From Porticoccaceae bacterium (GTDB lineage Bacteria > Pseudomonadota > Gammaproteobacteria > Pseudomonadales > Porticoccaceae), in contig JALOAH010000032.1 in NCBI GenBank assembly GCA_023228865.1, forward strand, positions 1 to 44,829: a DNA stretch of 44,829 nucleotides. Direction: 5' to 3'. The notes beneath the pieces were generated by a model. That model saw only the letters and a program-made list of their open reading frames with translations, was not told where the DNA came from and made no database searches. How positions within the stretch are numbered: the stretch's first letter is position 1; each line of letters opens with the position of its first letter. Position numbers and translations under genes: made by a program. This document shows, in pieces, positions 33,684 through 42,709 of the stretch.

Positions 33684-34118
33684 GTGTGCCAACTTTTTGG
33701 ACTTAACAGCGCCAGGCCTGTCTCACCCCATTTTTCCTTGCGGGGCTTTTTCCGCCGTGGCGGTGGCGCCGATCACCACGCAGACGGTTGGGATTTGGCC
33801 TATTCGACAACTCAGCTGTTCTGGACAGAGCGCAAGGCGCCTTTCTGGCGTGCGGAATTGGTGGGCGAAAACGAACAGACTATTGATTTTGCCGAACACA
33901 ATGATGAACACGACCGTATTGTTGTCGTGGCCACCCGGCCACTCACTCGCCTGGAACCCTGGTTTGCCATGGGCCAGCGTGAATTGAAGGCCGTTGTCGG
34001 CGGCAATCTGTATGCGTCGTTCCTGGCAGTGCAGCCCCGTGCGACCCACCAACGCAAGCGGCGCGATGGACTGGCTTGGTGCACAGGGTGGCAGTTGGAA
34101 AACCTTGAAATTCTGTGA
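33684..34118 (+). pseudogene. class II glutamine amidotransferase with large in-frame deletion
   Basis: The 144-residue frame begins MCQLFGLN with the N-terminal nucleophile Cys2, then RGFFRRGGGADHHADGW, as in YafJ-type amidotransferases of about 255 residues. It then jumps directly to the C-terminal part STTQLFWTERKAPFWRAEL and DRIVVVATRPLTRLEPWFAMG. The middle ~150 residues, which hold the rest of the glutaminase pocket, are missing although the frame is kept. The last ~30 residues (RATHQRKRRDGLAW onward) do not belong to the family. Catalytic function is unlikely. Confidence 0.8.
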
Positions 34119-34488
34119 ATACCGACTTGCTGGAGCATCCCGGCCAGCTTGTCTTCGACAGGGAACCTTGAGTTGACAAGGAGCTGCGGATCGGCGGTGT
34201 GGAAAAGAGCCAAGGCAAGTTGCCGTTGCCCAAGCTTGACACCAACAAAGTCTGCGCATGGGAGCGGCAGGAAAGCCGTCTCACCTGTTCAAGAGATTTG
34301 CGGTCAGCGGGTATTCCGTACAATACACCCCTAGCGATCATCGGCAAGACTGGGGGAAGCACGATCAGAGCCAAAAGTGGTGGTTCAGAGAGCTTGCTCG
34401 GCCACTGCCAGTTTTCCTTTTATTGCCTGAAATAATACTTGGCAATACTCACCATTTAATAATAGCCAAATACAGAAAGGATCTGCGG
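34039..34488 (+). other. unexplained segment, possible truncated group II intron 5' region
   Basis: No credible gene is seen. The segment starts GTGCGACCC, matching the GUGCG-type 5' end of bacterial group II introns, exactly where the amidotransferase homology stops. It contains GC-rich, structured-looking RNA-like sequence and no sustained codon pattern on either strand. An 8-base word CACTGCCA near 34404 complements TGGCAGTG just before the putative boundary, as an EBS/IBS pair might, though this could be chance. No reverse transcriptase and no domain V were found. Identification is speculative. Confidence 0.25.
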
Positions 34489-35856
34489 ATGCAAAACAAT
34501 AGGCCAGATGCAACAACAGGCTGCGACAATGTCCTCCGCCATGATGGCGTAAGTTTTTATGCAGCATTCCTGTTCTGGCTGAAGCTGGGTTTTATCAGTT
34601 TTGGCGGCTCTGCCGGGCAAATTGCCATCATGCACGATGAGCTGGTGGAGCGGCGGCGCTGGATCAGCGAGCGGCGCTTTCTTCACGCTTTGAACTGTTG
34701 CATGTTGCTGCCGGGGCCGGAGGCTCAGCAATTGGCGATATATATCGGCTGGCTGCTGCACAGAACCTGGGGTGGTATTGTTGCGGGTCTGCTGTTTTTG
34801 TTGCCGTCGCTGTTTTTGCTGGTGGCCTTGTCCTGGGTCTATATTGCCTTCAACGATGTGCCGGTGATTGCCGGAATTTTCTATGGCATCAAGCCCGCAG
34901 TGGCAGCCATTGTTTTTCAGGCCGCATGGCGTATTGGTGGCCGCGCCCTCAAAAACAAAATATTGCTGAGCGTGGCGCTACTGGCCTTTGTCGCCATTTT
35001 TGTTTTCAGTGTGCCTTTCCCCCTCATTGTGGTTGGCGCTGGTTTGATCGGCGCTGTCGGCGGTAAATGGTTGCCGGAGTATTTAAAGACAGGCGCTGGC
35101 CACGGCTCATTCAAGAAGACAGGCAGTCCCTCTGTGATCGACGATGATACCCCTACACCTGAGCACGCGCGCTTTCGCTGGTTCAGGCTTGCTCTGGTGG
35201 CCGGGTCTGGCCTTATGCTGTGGTTGGTGCCGATGGTGATACTATTCGTGACCCTGGGTTGGGATCATACCCTCACCCAAATGAGTTGGTTCTTCACCAC
35301 GGCGGCTCTGCTGACCTTTGGTGGCGCCTATGCGGTACTGCCCTATGTTTACCAGGGAGCCGTGGGGCACTACGGATGGTTGACGGGCCCCCAGATGATC
35401 GATGGACTGGCGCTGGGGGAGACCACGCCGGGCCCGCTGATCATGGTGGTGACCTTTGTGGGGTTTATTGGCGCCTATGTGGAGGGTGTGTTCGGTGGCG
35501 AGCAACGGTTTGTCGCCGGAGCTGTGGCTGCAACCCTGGTGACCTGGTTTACCTTTTTGCCCTCTTTTATTTTTATTCTGGCGGGTGCCCCCCTGGTGGA
35601 GTCCACCCATAATGATCTTAAATTCACTGCACCCCTGACGGCTATTACCGCTGCCGTGGTGGGGGTAATACTCAATCTGGCGCTGTTCTTTGGCTACCAT
35701 GTGCTGTGGCCAACGGGGTTCGCCGGATCTGTTGACCTTGTTGCCGCGCTTATTTCCCTTGGTGCGATCATTGCCCTGTTCCGCTTCAAGCGGGGCGTGG
35801 TGGAGGTTATCCTGCTGTGCGGTGGCGCGGGGCTGGCCAGCACATTGTTAGGCTGA
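34489..35856 (+). CDS. chrA: chromate transporter ChrA, long form
   Basis: A 455-residue membrane protein of the CHR family with two homologous halves. The first half has FWLKLGFISFGGSAGQIAIMHDELVERRRWIS and MLLPGPEAQQLAIYIGW. The second has LTFGGAYAVLPYVYQGAV and GLALGETTPGPLIMVVTFVGF. It exports chromate from the cytoplasm. The ATG at 34489 is preferred, with AAAGGA 9 bases upstream and the usual N-terminal length; the longer frame crosses unrelated sequence. Chromate enters cells by sulfate transporters, so its place between two sulfate-uptake loci is meaningful. Confidence 0.92.
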   Translation: MQNNRPDATTGCDNVLRHDGVSFYAAFLFWLKLGFISFGGSAGQIAIMHDELVERRRWISERRFLHALNCCMLLPGPEAQQLAIYIGWLLHRTWGGIVAGLLFLLPSLFLLVALSWVYIAFNDVPVIAGIFYGIKPAVAAIVFQAAWRIGGRALKNKILLSVALLAFVAIFVFSVPFPLIVVGAGLIGAVGGKWLPEYLKTGAGHGSFKKTGSPSVIDDDTPTPEHARFRWFRLALVAGSGLMLWLVPMVILFVTLGWDHTLTQMSWFFTTAALLTFGGAYAVLPYVYQGAVGHYGWLTGPQMIDGLALGETTPGPLIMVVTFVGFIGAYVEGVFGGEQRFVAGAVAATLVTWFTFLPSFIFILAGAPLVESTHNDLKFTAPLTAITAAVVGVILNLALFFGYHVLWPTGFAGSVDLVAALISLGAIIALFRFKRGVVEVILLCGGAGLASTLLG

Positions 35857-35900
35857 TTGGCTTTAAAGTCCCTTGTTTTGGTTATATCAGAATCAGGGCA

Positions 35901-35980
35901 GGTGCGCTTCCTTCGTCAGCAGTACCCTATGCAGGCAGTCTCGGCAAGGCCATAGGATGTGCTGAGGAACGAAGCGCATC
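35901..35980. repeat. 80-bp imperfect palindrome (MITE/REP-like)
   Basis: Left arm 35901-35931 and right arm 35951-35980 are imperfect reverse complements: GGTGCGCTTC vs GATGCGCTTC, TCAGCA in both, CCTATG/CATAGG at the inner ends. The spacer is 19 bases. Words such as GTGCTGAGGAACGAAGCGCATC look like a dispersed intergenic repeat of gammaproteobacteria. No coding capacity. It lies between chrA and the sulfate operon and could end chrA transcription. Confidence 0.6.
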
Positions 35981-36067
35981 GAGGTTCTTTCCCTTTCGCT
36001 TATTTCAGAACATTGGAGCTTTGCACCCCGCCTTACGCAGGAAAAATTATAAGCTAAGCAGAAACTA

Positions 36068-36085
36068 TTATTTAGTTATAAATAA
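36068..36085. promoter_or_regulatory. putative CysB-type operator upstream of sbp-cysTWA
   Basis: TTATTTA-GTTA-TAAATAA is a perfect 7-4-7 inverted repeat 56 bases before the sbp start. LysR-type regulators such as CysB bind AT-rich dyads of this size near the promoter. The CysB-like gene is the last gene of the same operon. Assignment is inference from position and symmetry. Confidence 0.4.
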
Positions 36086-36141
36086 AAAAGAATCTAGACT
36101 CCCTGGTTATTAAAATCGCTATTAACCTCGGGAAAGATCAT

Positions 36142-37152
36142 ATGACATTTTTTTATATACCCAAATTCCTGAAACCCTTGGTGATCGCTCTTGGGGGATT
36201 AGCTTCAACCCTTGCCATAGCCGAGACGACGCTGCTGAACGTCTCCTACGACGTTTCCCGCGAACTGTACAAAGACATCAATCCGGCGTTTGAGGCGCAA
36301 TGGCAGGCGGAACAGGGCGACGCCATCAAGGTCAATCAGTCCCACGGTGGTTCCAGCAAGCAGGCCCAGGCGGTTGCCGCCGGCCTGGAGGCGGATGTGA
36401 TTACCATGAACCAGTCGCCGGATATCGACCACCTGGCGGGTCTTGGACTGGTGGCGGAGGACTGGCGCAGCCAATTCCCCCACGGCGCCACCCCCTATAC
36501 CACCACCTCTGTTTTTCTGGTGCGCAAGGGCAATCCCCACAATATCAAGGATTGGGGTGATCTTGCGCGAGAGGGGCTGGAAGTGATCGTGCCCAATCCC
36601 AAAACATCCGGCAATGGCCGCTATACCTACCTCGCCGCCTGGGGTTATGCCCTGGATGCCTCCGGCTCGGAGGCTGGCGCCCGTCAGTTTGTCGAGAAAC
36701 TGTTCGCCAATGTGCCGGTGCTGGATGGCGGCGGCCGCGGCGCCACCACCACCTTTACCCAGCGGGATGTGGGTGATGTGCTGGTTACGTTCGAAAACGA
36801 AGCCATTCTGATTGCAGGGGAGCTGGGCAAGGACAAGTTCGATGTGGTGTACCCCAGCATTTCCATTGACGCCTCCGCGCCGATGGCGGTCATCGAAAAG
36901 GTGGCAAAAAAGCGTGGCACCGAGGATGAAGCCCGGGCTTATCTGAGCTTCCTGTACAGCCGCAAGGGTCAGGAAATCATTGCCAGCCACTATTTCCGCC
37001 CGCGCGACGAGGCGATGCTCAAACAGTACGCCCATCAGTTTCCCGCGGTGAAAACCTTCAAAGTGGAAGAAACCCTGGGCAGTTGGAGCGATGTGGGCAA
37101 GAAGCACTTTGCCGATGGCGGAATTTTTGACCAGATCGTGGTGAACAAATAA
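36142..37152 (+). CDS. sbp: sulfate ABC transporter substrate-binding protein (second copy)
   Basis: A 336-residue periplasmic sulfate-binding protein. The signal peptide ends around TLAIAE, and the mature part starts LNVSYDVSRELYKDIN. QSHGGSSKQAQAV and NPKTSGNGRYTY are the ligand-binding signatures. It is clearly paralogous to the protein at 30913. The stop overlaps the cysT start by one base (TAATG), so it is the dedicated binding protein of this transporter. AAAGATCAT before the ATG gives a weak ribosome site. Confidence 0.94.
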   Translation: MTFFYIPKFLKPLVIALGGLASTLAIAETTLLNVSYDVSRELYKDINPAFEAQWQAEQGDAIKVNQSHGGSSKQAQAVAAGLEADVITMNQSPDIDHLAGLGLVAEDWRSQFPHGATPYTTTSVFLVRKGNPHNIKDWGDLAREGLEVIVPNPKTSGNGRYTYLAAWGYALDASGSEAGARQFVEKLFANVPVLDGGGRGATTTFTQRDVGDVLVTFENEAILIAGELGKDKFDVVYPSISIDASAPMAVIEKVAKKRGTEDEARAYLSFLYSRKGQEIIASHYFRPRDEAMLKQYAHQFPAVKTFKVEETLGSWSDVGKKHFADGGIFDQIVVNK

Positions 37153-37991
37153 TGGCATTGTCACGTTCCTATAGCGTACTGCCGGGGTTCGGCCTGTCCC
37201 TGGGGTACACCCTGGTGTACCTCTCGGTGATTGTGCTGATTCCCCTCTCGGCGGTGTTTATCTTTACCGCACAGCTGACCTGGGCAGAGTTCTGGCAGAC
37301 GGTGACGGCGCCCCGGGTGGTGGCGTCCTACAAGCTCTCCTTCGGTGCGTCCCTGGGTGCGGCGGCGATCAATGGGTTTTTTGGGCTGATGCTGGCCTGG
37401 GTACTGGTGCGCTACTCCTTTCCGGGCAAGCGTATTGTCGATGCCCTGGTCGATCTGCCCTTCGCCCTGCCCACCGCGGTTGCCGGCATTTCGTTGACGG
37501 CCATCTATGCCCAGAACGGCTGGCTCGGGCAGTACATCCAGGGGGCGCTGGGTATCAAGGTGGCTTTCGCGCCCCTGGGGGTGCTGGTGGCACTGGTCTT
37601 TATCGGCCTGCCGTTTGTGGTGCGCACGGTGCAACCCATTCTTGAAGATATGGAAACCGAGCTGGAAGAAGCCGCCGCCAGCCTGGGTGCAAGGCGCTGG
37701 CAGACATTTGTGTTTGTGGTGCTGCCGGTGCTGTGGCCGGCGCTGTTGACCGGCTTTGCCCTGGCCTTTGCCCGCGCCGTGGGCGAATACGGGTCAGTTA
37801 TTTTCATTGCTGGCAATATTCCCATGGTGTCGGAGATCACACCGTTAATGATCATTACCAAACTCGAGCAGTATGACTATACCGGCGCTACCGCCATTGC
37901 CTCTGTCATGCTGGTCGTGTCCTTCCTGCTGCTGCTGGTGATCAACGGGCTGCAGGTTTGGGCTGGCAAGCGTACCGGGAGGGATCGCTAA
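37152..37991 (+). CDS. cysT: sulfate ABC transporter permease CysT
   Basis: A 279-residue inner-membrane permease with about six helices. The cytoplasmic EAA loop ELEEAAASLGARRWQTFVFVVLPVLWPAL couples to CysA. The segment DLPFALPTAVAGISL is typical of CysT/CysU. It overlaps sbp at the start and cysW at the end by one base each (TAATG), so translation of the three is coupled. It forms the sulfate/thiosulfate channel with CysW. Confidence 0.94.
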   Translation: MALSRSYSVLPGFGLSLGYTLVYLSVIVLIPLSAVFIFTAQLTWAEFWQTVTAPRVVASYKLSFGASLGAAAINGFFGLMLAWVLVRYSFPGKRIVDALVDLPFALPTAVAGISLTAIYAQNGWLGQYIQGALGIKVAFAPLGVLVALVFIGLPFVVRTVQPILEDMETELEEAAASLGARRWQTFVFVVLPVLWPALLTGFALAFARAVGEYGSVIFIAGNIPMVSEITPLMIITKLEQYDYTGATAIASVMLVVSFLLLLVINGLQVWAGKRTGRDR

Positions 37992-38914
37992 TGACCGCAA
38001 TCACAGCAACAACAGCGCCGTCGATACCGGTGGCCCGGTGTTTGGGTCGTCTACTTGTCGGTCAGAGCACCAAGTTTGAGTCCAATCGCGCGACCTGTGA
38101 GCCGCAGTGGGTGAAGTGGACCATACTGGGTATTGCCCTGACGTTCTTCGTGGTTTTTGTTTTCCTGCCGTTGGTGGCGGTCTTTGTGGAAGCCTTGCGC
38201 AAGGGCACGGATGTGTACTGGCAGTCCCTTGTCGAGCCCGACGCCCTGTCGGCGATCAAGCTGACCCTGATTGCCGCAGGGATTTCGCTGCCGCTTAACC
38301 TTGTCTTCGGCGTGGCCGCCGCATGGGCCATCGCCAAGTTCGAGTTCCGCGGCAAGCAAGTGTTGACCACACTGATTGACCTGCCTTTTTCGGTATCGCC
38401 GGTTATCGTGGGGCTGACTTATGTGCTGGTGTTTGGCGCCAATGGCTGGTTTGGCGAGTGGCTGATTGAGCACGACATCAAAATCATTTTTGCGGTTCCG
38501 GGCATTGTTCTGGCCACCATCTTCGTCACGTTTCCCTTCGTGGCCAGGGAGTTGATTCCACTGATGCAGGCACAGGGACGGGAAGAGGAGGAAGCAGCCG
38601 TGGTGCTCGGTGCCCGCGGCTGGCAAACCTTCTGGTATGTGACGCTACCCAATATCAAATGGGGGCTGCTGTACGGCGTGATTCTGTGCAACGCCCGGGC
38701 GATGGGTGAATTTGGCGCCGTGTCGGTGGTATCCGGCCATATCAGGGGCATGACCAACACCCTGCCGCTACATGTAGAAATCCTCTACAACGAATACAAC
38801 TTTGCCGCCGCTTTTGCCGTGGCCTCACTATTGGCGTTGCTGGCGTTCGTGACCCTGGTGATCAAAACCATCGCCGAGAGTCGGGTCAAGCACCAGCTGT
38901 CAGACAACACCTAG
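37991..38914 (+). CDS. cysW: sulfate ABC transporter permease CysW
   Basis: A 307-residue permease. The EAA loop REEEEAAVVLGARGWQTFWYVTLPNIKWGL and DLPFSVSPVIVGLTYVL are CysW signatures. The ATG at 37991 overlapping the cysT stop is preferred; the earlier in-frame start lies inside cysT. The first ~40 residues (TTAPSIPVARCLGRLLVGQS) are longer and more polar than usual for CysW, a minor oddity. Heterodimer partner of CysT. Confidence 0.93.
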   Translation: MTAITATTAPSIPVARCLGRLLVGQSTKFESNRATCEPQWVKWTILGIALTFFVVFVFLPLVAVFVEALRKGTDVYWQSLVEPDALSAIKLTLIAAGISLPLNLVFGVAAAWAIAKFEFRGKQVLTTLIDLPFSVSPVIVGLTYVLVFGANGWFGEWLIEHDIKIIFAVPGIVLATIFVTFPFVARELIPLMQAQGREEEEAAVVLGARGWQTFWYVTLPNIKWGLLYGVILCNARAMGEFGAVSVVSGHIRGMTNTLPLHVEILYNEYNFAAAFAVASLLALLAFVTLVIKTIAESRVKHQLSDNT

Positions 38915-38935
38915 CGCTATTTCAGGTATCAGATC

Positions 38936-40024
38936 ATGAGCATTCAGGTTCAAAATATTCACAAACAATTCGGCGATTTTGTCGCCCTCGATGATATCAG
39001 CCTCGATTTTCCCAGCGGTGAATTGGTGGCACTGCTCGGCCCTTCAGGCTGCGGTAAAACCACGCTGCTGAGGACAATTGCCGGTATGGAACAGGCGGAC
39101 AGCGGCAACGTGATTCTCGACGGCGAGGACGCCTCGACAGCTCATGTGCGTGAACGCCAGGTGGGTTTCGTCTTTCAACATTACGCGCTGTTTAAACACA
39201 TGAGCGTCTTCGACAATGTTGCTTTTGGTATGCGCATGAAGCCGCGCCGGGAACGCCCCGGCAAAAAGGATATAGCCAAGAAGGTACATGAACTGCTGGA
39301 ACTGGTGCAGCTCGACTGGCTCGCTGATCGTTTTCCCTCACAGCTCTCCGGGGGCCAACGTCAGCGCATCGCCCTGGCTCGAGCCCTGGCGGTGGAGCCC
39401 AGGGTGTTGCTGCTTGACGAACCCTTTGGCGCGCTGGACGCCAAAGTGAGAAAGGAGCTGCGCCGCTGGCTGCGAAAACTCCACGATGAACTGCACATCA
39501 CCTCGATTTTTGTGACCCATGACCAGGAGGAAGCCCTGGAAGTGGCGGATCGTGTGGTGCTGATGAACCAGGGCAGGGTGGAGCAGGTTGGCACCCCTGA
39601 AGAGGTTTACAGCCATCCCACGACACCCTTTGTCTATGGTTTTCTCGGCTCCGTGAATCTTTTCCACGGCCGGATCGAAGCGGATGCCCTGCGGGTGGGT
39701 GATGATGCCGTTCCTCACAATCAGCAGGAGTTTTCTCATGGCGCGGAGGTGTATGCCTTTGCCCGCCCTCATGAGTTGGAGATTGTGACCGACCCCGGCC
39801 ACACCGAAGGCGTGGCGGCAAGGATTCATCGCATTCTTTCCTTTGGCCCCAATGCCCGGGTTGAGCTGGAGGGCACCAACGGCGCCACCGGTCAACACTT
39901 CGAGGTGGAAATCAGCCGCAGCCGTGTTGCCGAGCTGGGATTGCGCAGCGGCCAACAAGTGCGCCTGGTGCCCTCGCGCCTCAGCCTTTTTGAAAGACCG
40001 CAAGATGGAGGAAAGTCTGCGTGA
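38936..40024 (+). CDS. cysA: sulfate/thiosulfate import ATP-binding protein CysA
   Basis: A 362-residue ABC ATPase. Walker A is GPSGCGKTT, the signature is [12 protein letters not shown], Walker B is [11 protein letters not shown] and the switch His is in [10 protein letters not shown]-terminal regulatory TOBE-like domain of about 120 residues follows. It energises CysTW. The stop overlaps the GTG of the following LysR-type gene by four bases, so the regulator is translated with the transporter. Confidence 0.95.
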   Translation: MSIQVQNIHKQFGDFVALDDISLDFPSGELVALLGPSGCGKTTLLRTIAGMEQADSGNVILDGEDASTAHVRERQVGFVFQHYALFKHMSVFDNVAFGMRMKPRRERPGKKDIAKKVHELLELVQLDWLADRFPSQLSGGQRQRIALARALAVEPRVLLLDEPFGALDAKVRKELRRWLRKLHDELHITSIFVTHDQEEALEVADRVVLMNQGRVEQVGTPEEVYSHPTTPFVYGFLGSVNLFHGRIEADALRVGDDAVPHNQQEFSHGAEVYAFARPHELEIVTDPGHTEGVAARIHRILSFGPNARVELEGTNGATGQHFEVEISRSRVAELGLRSGQQVRLVPSRLSLFERPQDGGKSA

Positions 40025-40950
40025 ACTTCCAGCAACTGCGTATCGTGCGAGAAACCGTGCGCCGCAACTTCAATCTCACTGACGTTGCCAATGCCCTGTT
40101 TACGTCCCAATCCGGGGTCTCCAAGCACATCAAGGACCTGGAGGACGAGCTGGGTGTTGAACTTTATGTGCGTAAAGGTAAGCGGATTTTAGGCCTTACA
40201 GCACCAGGGGCTTCCCTGATAAAATTTGTCGAGAAAATACTGCTGGAGGTGGACAATATCAAAAACGTCGCGGCTCACTACACCAAAGAAGACAGCGGGC
40301 AGCTTACCATCGCGACGACGCACACACAGGCACGCTATGCATTGCCCAAGGTGGTTACCGAGTTCAAGCGCAGGTATCCCAAAGTACACATGAAGCTCCA
40401 TCAGGGAAATCCCAAAGAGATCGTAGATCTAGTGCTCGCTGGCGAGGCCGATATTGGTATTGCCACCGAATCCCTTGGCGATGTGCCCGAGCTCAGTTCT
40501 TTTCCCTATTACGCTTGGCGGCACGATGTGGTTGTTCCGGCGGGGCACCCGCTGTTTGAAACAAACCACCCATCTCTCACTGATATCGCTGCATATCCCA
40601 TTATTACTTACCACGAAGGATTCACCGGTCGTGCTCGCATAGAAAACGCATTTGCCAAGGCAGGGGTTACGCCAGACATCATCATGTCGGCACTGGATGC
40701 GGACGTAATAAAATCCTACGTCGAACTCGATTTGGGCATTGGCATCATTGCACCTGTAGCTTACGATCCCCACCGAGACACCCGGCTCAACAGGTTGCAC
40801 TGCTCCCACCTGTTTGAAGAAAACCTGAGCCTGATTGCAATCAGGCGGGGACATTTGCTGAGGCGTTACGCGTACGATTTTATCCATTTATGTTCACCGC
40901 AATTGGATGAGGAAACTGTGAAAAGGAATGGACTGAGGGAAGCATCTTAA
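40021..40950 (+). CDS. cysB: CysB-like LysR-family regulator
   Basis: A 309-residue LysR-type regulator. The N-terminal winged helix ([39 protein letters not shown]) is of the CysB/Cbl type. The effector domain starts [20 protein letters not shown], typical of CysB, where it senses N-acetylserine or sulfate/APS. It starts with GTG inside the cysA stop (GTGA overlap). CysB proteins activate sulfate uptake under sulfur limitation. Whether this is the genome's main CysB or a Cbl-like paralogue cannot be decided here. Confidence 0.9.
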   Translation: MNFQQLRIVRETVRRNFNLTDVANALFTSQSGVSKHIKDLEDELGVELYVRKGKRILGLTAPGASLIKFVEKILLEVDNIKNVAAHYTKEDSGQLTIATTHTQARYALPKVVTEFKRRYPKVHMKLHQGNPKEIVDLVLAGEADIGIATESLGDVPELSSFPYYAWRHDVVVPAGHPLFETNHPSLTDIAAYPIITYHEGFTGRARIENAFAKAGVTPDIIMSALDADVIKSYVELDLGIGIIAPVAYDPHRDTRLNRLHCSHLFEENLSLIAIRRGHLLRRYAYDFIHLCSPQLDEETVKRNGLREAS

Positions 40951-41224
40951 TACTCCTTCACAGGACACTTTCTGCCCCATCGGCATTGCCTGCAAGGCAA
41001 GCTTGTGTGCTCCGATCTCCTAACCTAAGCAAAGTTTTTCGGCACATCTGCCAAGCAAGCGATGGCGGATTTAAGTCATTGCCCATAACGGTTCCAGACG
41101 CTGTGAAAACACCGGGCGAATTTTAAAGCTTTTGAGCGGTTTTATTATGTTCGGGCTGGGGATTGTCTTGCTGGTAAAGCCCGAACTATTGGCGTGAATT
41201 TTTTAGGGTTAGTTGCGGAAAAGT
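40951..41224. other. intergenic stretch, no gene seen
   Basis: About 270 bases after the CysB-like gene hold no supported coding frame, RNA gene or terminator with a clear T-tract. It contains scattered stops in all frames. The promoter for the next transcription unit lies at its right-hand end. Confidence 0.5.
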
Positions 41225-41255
41225 TATTGACTCAAGAATCAATAGTACTTATGGT
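41225..41255 (+). promoter_or_regulatory. promoter with overlapping palindrome
   Basis: TTGACT (41227-41232) and TATGGT (41250-41255) are separated by 17 bases, a good sigma-70 layout. TATTGA-N8-TCAATA (41225-41244) forms a perfect 6-base dyad over the -35 element. Its spacing is two bases too long for an FNR/Anr box (TTGAT-N4-ATCAA). It could bind another dimeric regulator. A leader of about 78 bases would precede the ATG at 41340. Confidence 0.45.
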
Positions 41256-41339
41256 TACCATGTCTGAAAGTCTACCTTGATTGGCTCTGACAACGTTGCT
41301 GTGTTCCGCGCAGTCCACTTAATCCCGGGGGATGGTCTA

Positions 41340-42089
41340 ATGTTAACTACAACCAATGATCCACTGTTTCGAAAATCCATGATGTTCTGTGCCTGGTCTG
41401 GTTATATGGCCGTCATCTTTTATATTATTGGCGGCGTTATTCTGGGGGGCATGACACCGCCACTGCTCAACGCCGGAGAACCCCCTGAAGAGTTTGTCAG
41501 GAAGATCACCGAGAACCTGCCCCAGCTTCGCGTTGCATCAATTTTCATGATGATTTCTTTTGCGTTGTTTGGCTCCTTCGGTGCAGGGATTGCCGCCCAG
41601 ACGAGACGTTTTGAAATCAATCCAGTCTTTTCCTACATACAACTGGTGTTCTCTGCGGGCGGTATGGTCATTGCCTTGCTGGTGGCGTTCTCCTGGGCAC
41701 TGATGTCCTTCCGCCCGGAAACCTACCACCCCACCCTGGTGATGATGTTTCCGGATTTTGCCTATTTTTGTGCGCTCTTCTCAGTGCCCTTATTTGGCGG
41801 CTGGTGTGTCATGATCGCACTGCCGATACTTTTGGCGGAAGAAGGCAAAGAGCCTTTCCCACGCTGGGTGGCTTATGCGAACCTGTGGGCAGCACTGCTT
41901 TATGTTCCCGGTCAGCTGATCCTCTTTTTCAAGGACGGCCCCTTTGCCTGGCACGGTTTTGTCGCCCTGTGGATACCCTATGTCGCCTATTTCGGCTGGA
42001 TTTGGGTCATGTCCATTGCCATGTCCAAGGTCGCAAAATCCACCGGCAATGAGCCGCCTCCAGAACTTGCCAAGACCGGAGCAGTTTGA
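41340..42089 (+). CDS. unknown polytopic membrane protein beside NorE/NorF-like genes
   Basis: A 249-residue inner-membrane protein with about six hydrophobic segments (e.g. MAVIFYIIGGVILGGM, FMMISFALFGSFGAGIAA, VFSAGGMVIALLVAFSWAL). I do not recognise a named family and see no heme-ligand His pattern or CuA site. The ATG at 41340 has GGGGGA upstream; the longer frame adds 21 polar residues. The stop overlaps the NorE-like start by one base, so it is produced together with the two oxidase-like subunits and probably works with them in the membrane. Confidence 0.75.
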   Translation: MLTTTNDPLFRKSMMFCAWSGYMAVIFYIIGGVILGGMTPPLLNAGEPPEEFVRKITENLPQLRVASIFMMISFALFGSFGAGIAAQTRRFEINPVFSYIQLVFSAGGMVIALLVAFSWALMSFRPETYHPTLVMMFPDFAYFCALFSVPLFGGWCVMIALPILLAEEGKEPFPRWVAYANLWAALLYVPGQLILFFKDGPFAWHGFVALWIPYVAYFGWIWVMSIAMSKVAKSTGNEPPPELAKTGAV

Positions 42090-42694
42090 TGATGGACTGC
42101 GCTGCCAAGAGCAAGGGGGAGGTCACGACCTCCCCCCCGCAAAAGCACATACCTGGAGAGCTGGGTATCTGGGTATTCGTTGCCGGCGACCTGATGGTTT
42201 TCGCCGCCTTCTTCGTCGTCATCGCCCTGGGGCACAACGGCGAGCAGGCCGAGATTTTTGCCCAGTCGAGGGCGACCCTCGATATGTGGGTGGGCGTTCT
42301 CAACACCTTCCTGCTCCTGACCGGTTCCTGGTTTGTGGCCAAGGGTGTTGAAAAATCCCGCACCGCTCACGACAGCGCAATCAGTCGCTATTTTTCGTTG
42401 GGAATTCTGTGCGGACTGCTTTTTGTCGCCAATAAAAGTTTTGAATGGGGCGCCAAAATAATCGTCGGCATCAATCCGATGACGAATGATTTTTTTATGT
42501 ATTACTTCGTCTTTACCGGCATTCATCTGCTCCACGTTTTCGTCGGTCTCGGTGTGCTGCTGCTAGTTCGCAACGCCAGCAAACGCCCGATCACGGCTCG
42601 CAACCGTAACCGCACCATCGAAACCGGCGCCACTTTCTGGCACCTGGTAGATCTTTTATGGATTGTGCTGTTCGCACTTTTTTATCTTCTTTAG
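42089..42694 (+). CDS. cytochrome c oxidase subunit III-like protein (NorE-like)
   Basis: A 201-residue heme-copper-oxidase subunit III family protein with five helices. The start HIPGELGIWVFVAGDLMVFAAFFVVIA and the later FTGIHLLHVFVGLGVLLL and TGATFWHLVDLLWIVLFALFYLL are the family hallmarks. The short form fits NorE, an accessory to nitric oxide reductase, more than full CoxC. No NorB/NorC or oxidase subunit I is in the window. Followed by a NorF-like gene 15 bases on. Confidence 0.87.
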   Translation: MMDCAAKSKGEVTTSPPQKHIPGELGIWVFVAGDLMVFAAFFVVIALGHNGEQAEIFAQSRATLDMWVGVLNTFLLLTGSWFVAKGVEKSRTAHDSAISRYFSLGILCGLLFVANKSFEWGAKIIVGINPMTNDFFMYYFVFTGIHLLHVFVGLGVLLLVRNASKRPITARNRNRTIETGATFWHLVDLLWIVLFALFYLL

Positions 42695-42709
42695 GATTAA
42701 TCGCTCGCC

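Noticed and set aside
35901..35980. CRISPR-like repeat
   Set aside because: There is only one inverted pair, with no spaced direct repeats and no cas genes; no CRISPR array is visible in the window.
36205..37164. 319-codon minus-strand frame opposite the second sulfate-binding protein
   Set aside because: The plus-strand gene has full family signatures and operon coupling; the antisense frame is a by-product of codon bias.
41225..41244. FNR/Anr box
   Set aside because: The half-sites are separated by 8 bases where the FNR layout needs 6 between TTGA and TCAA.
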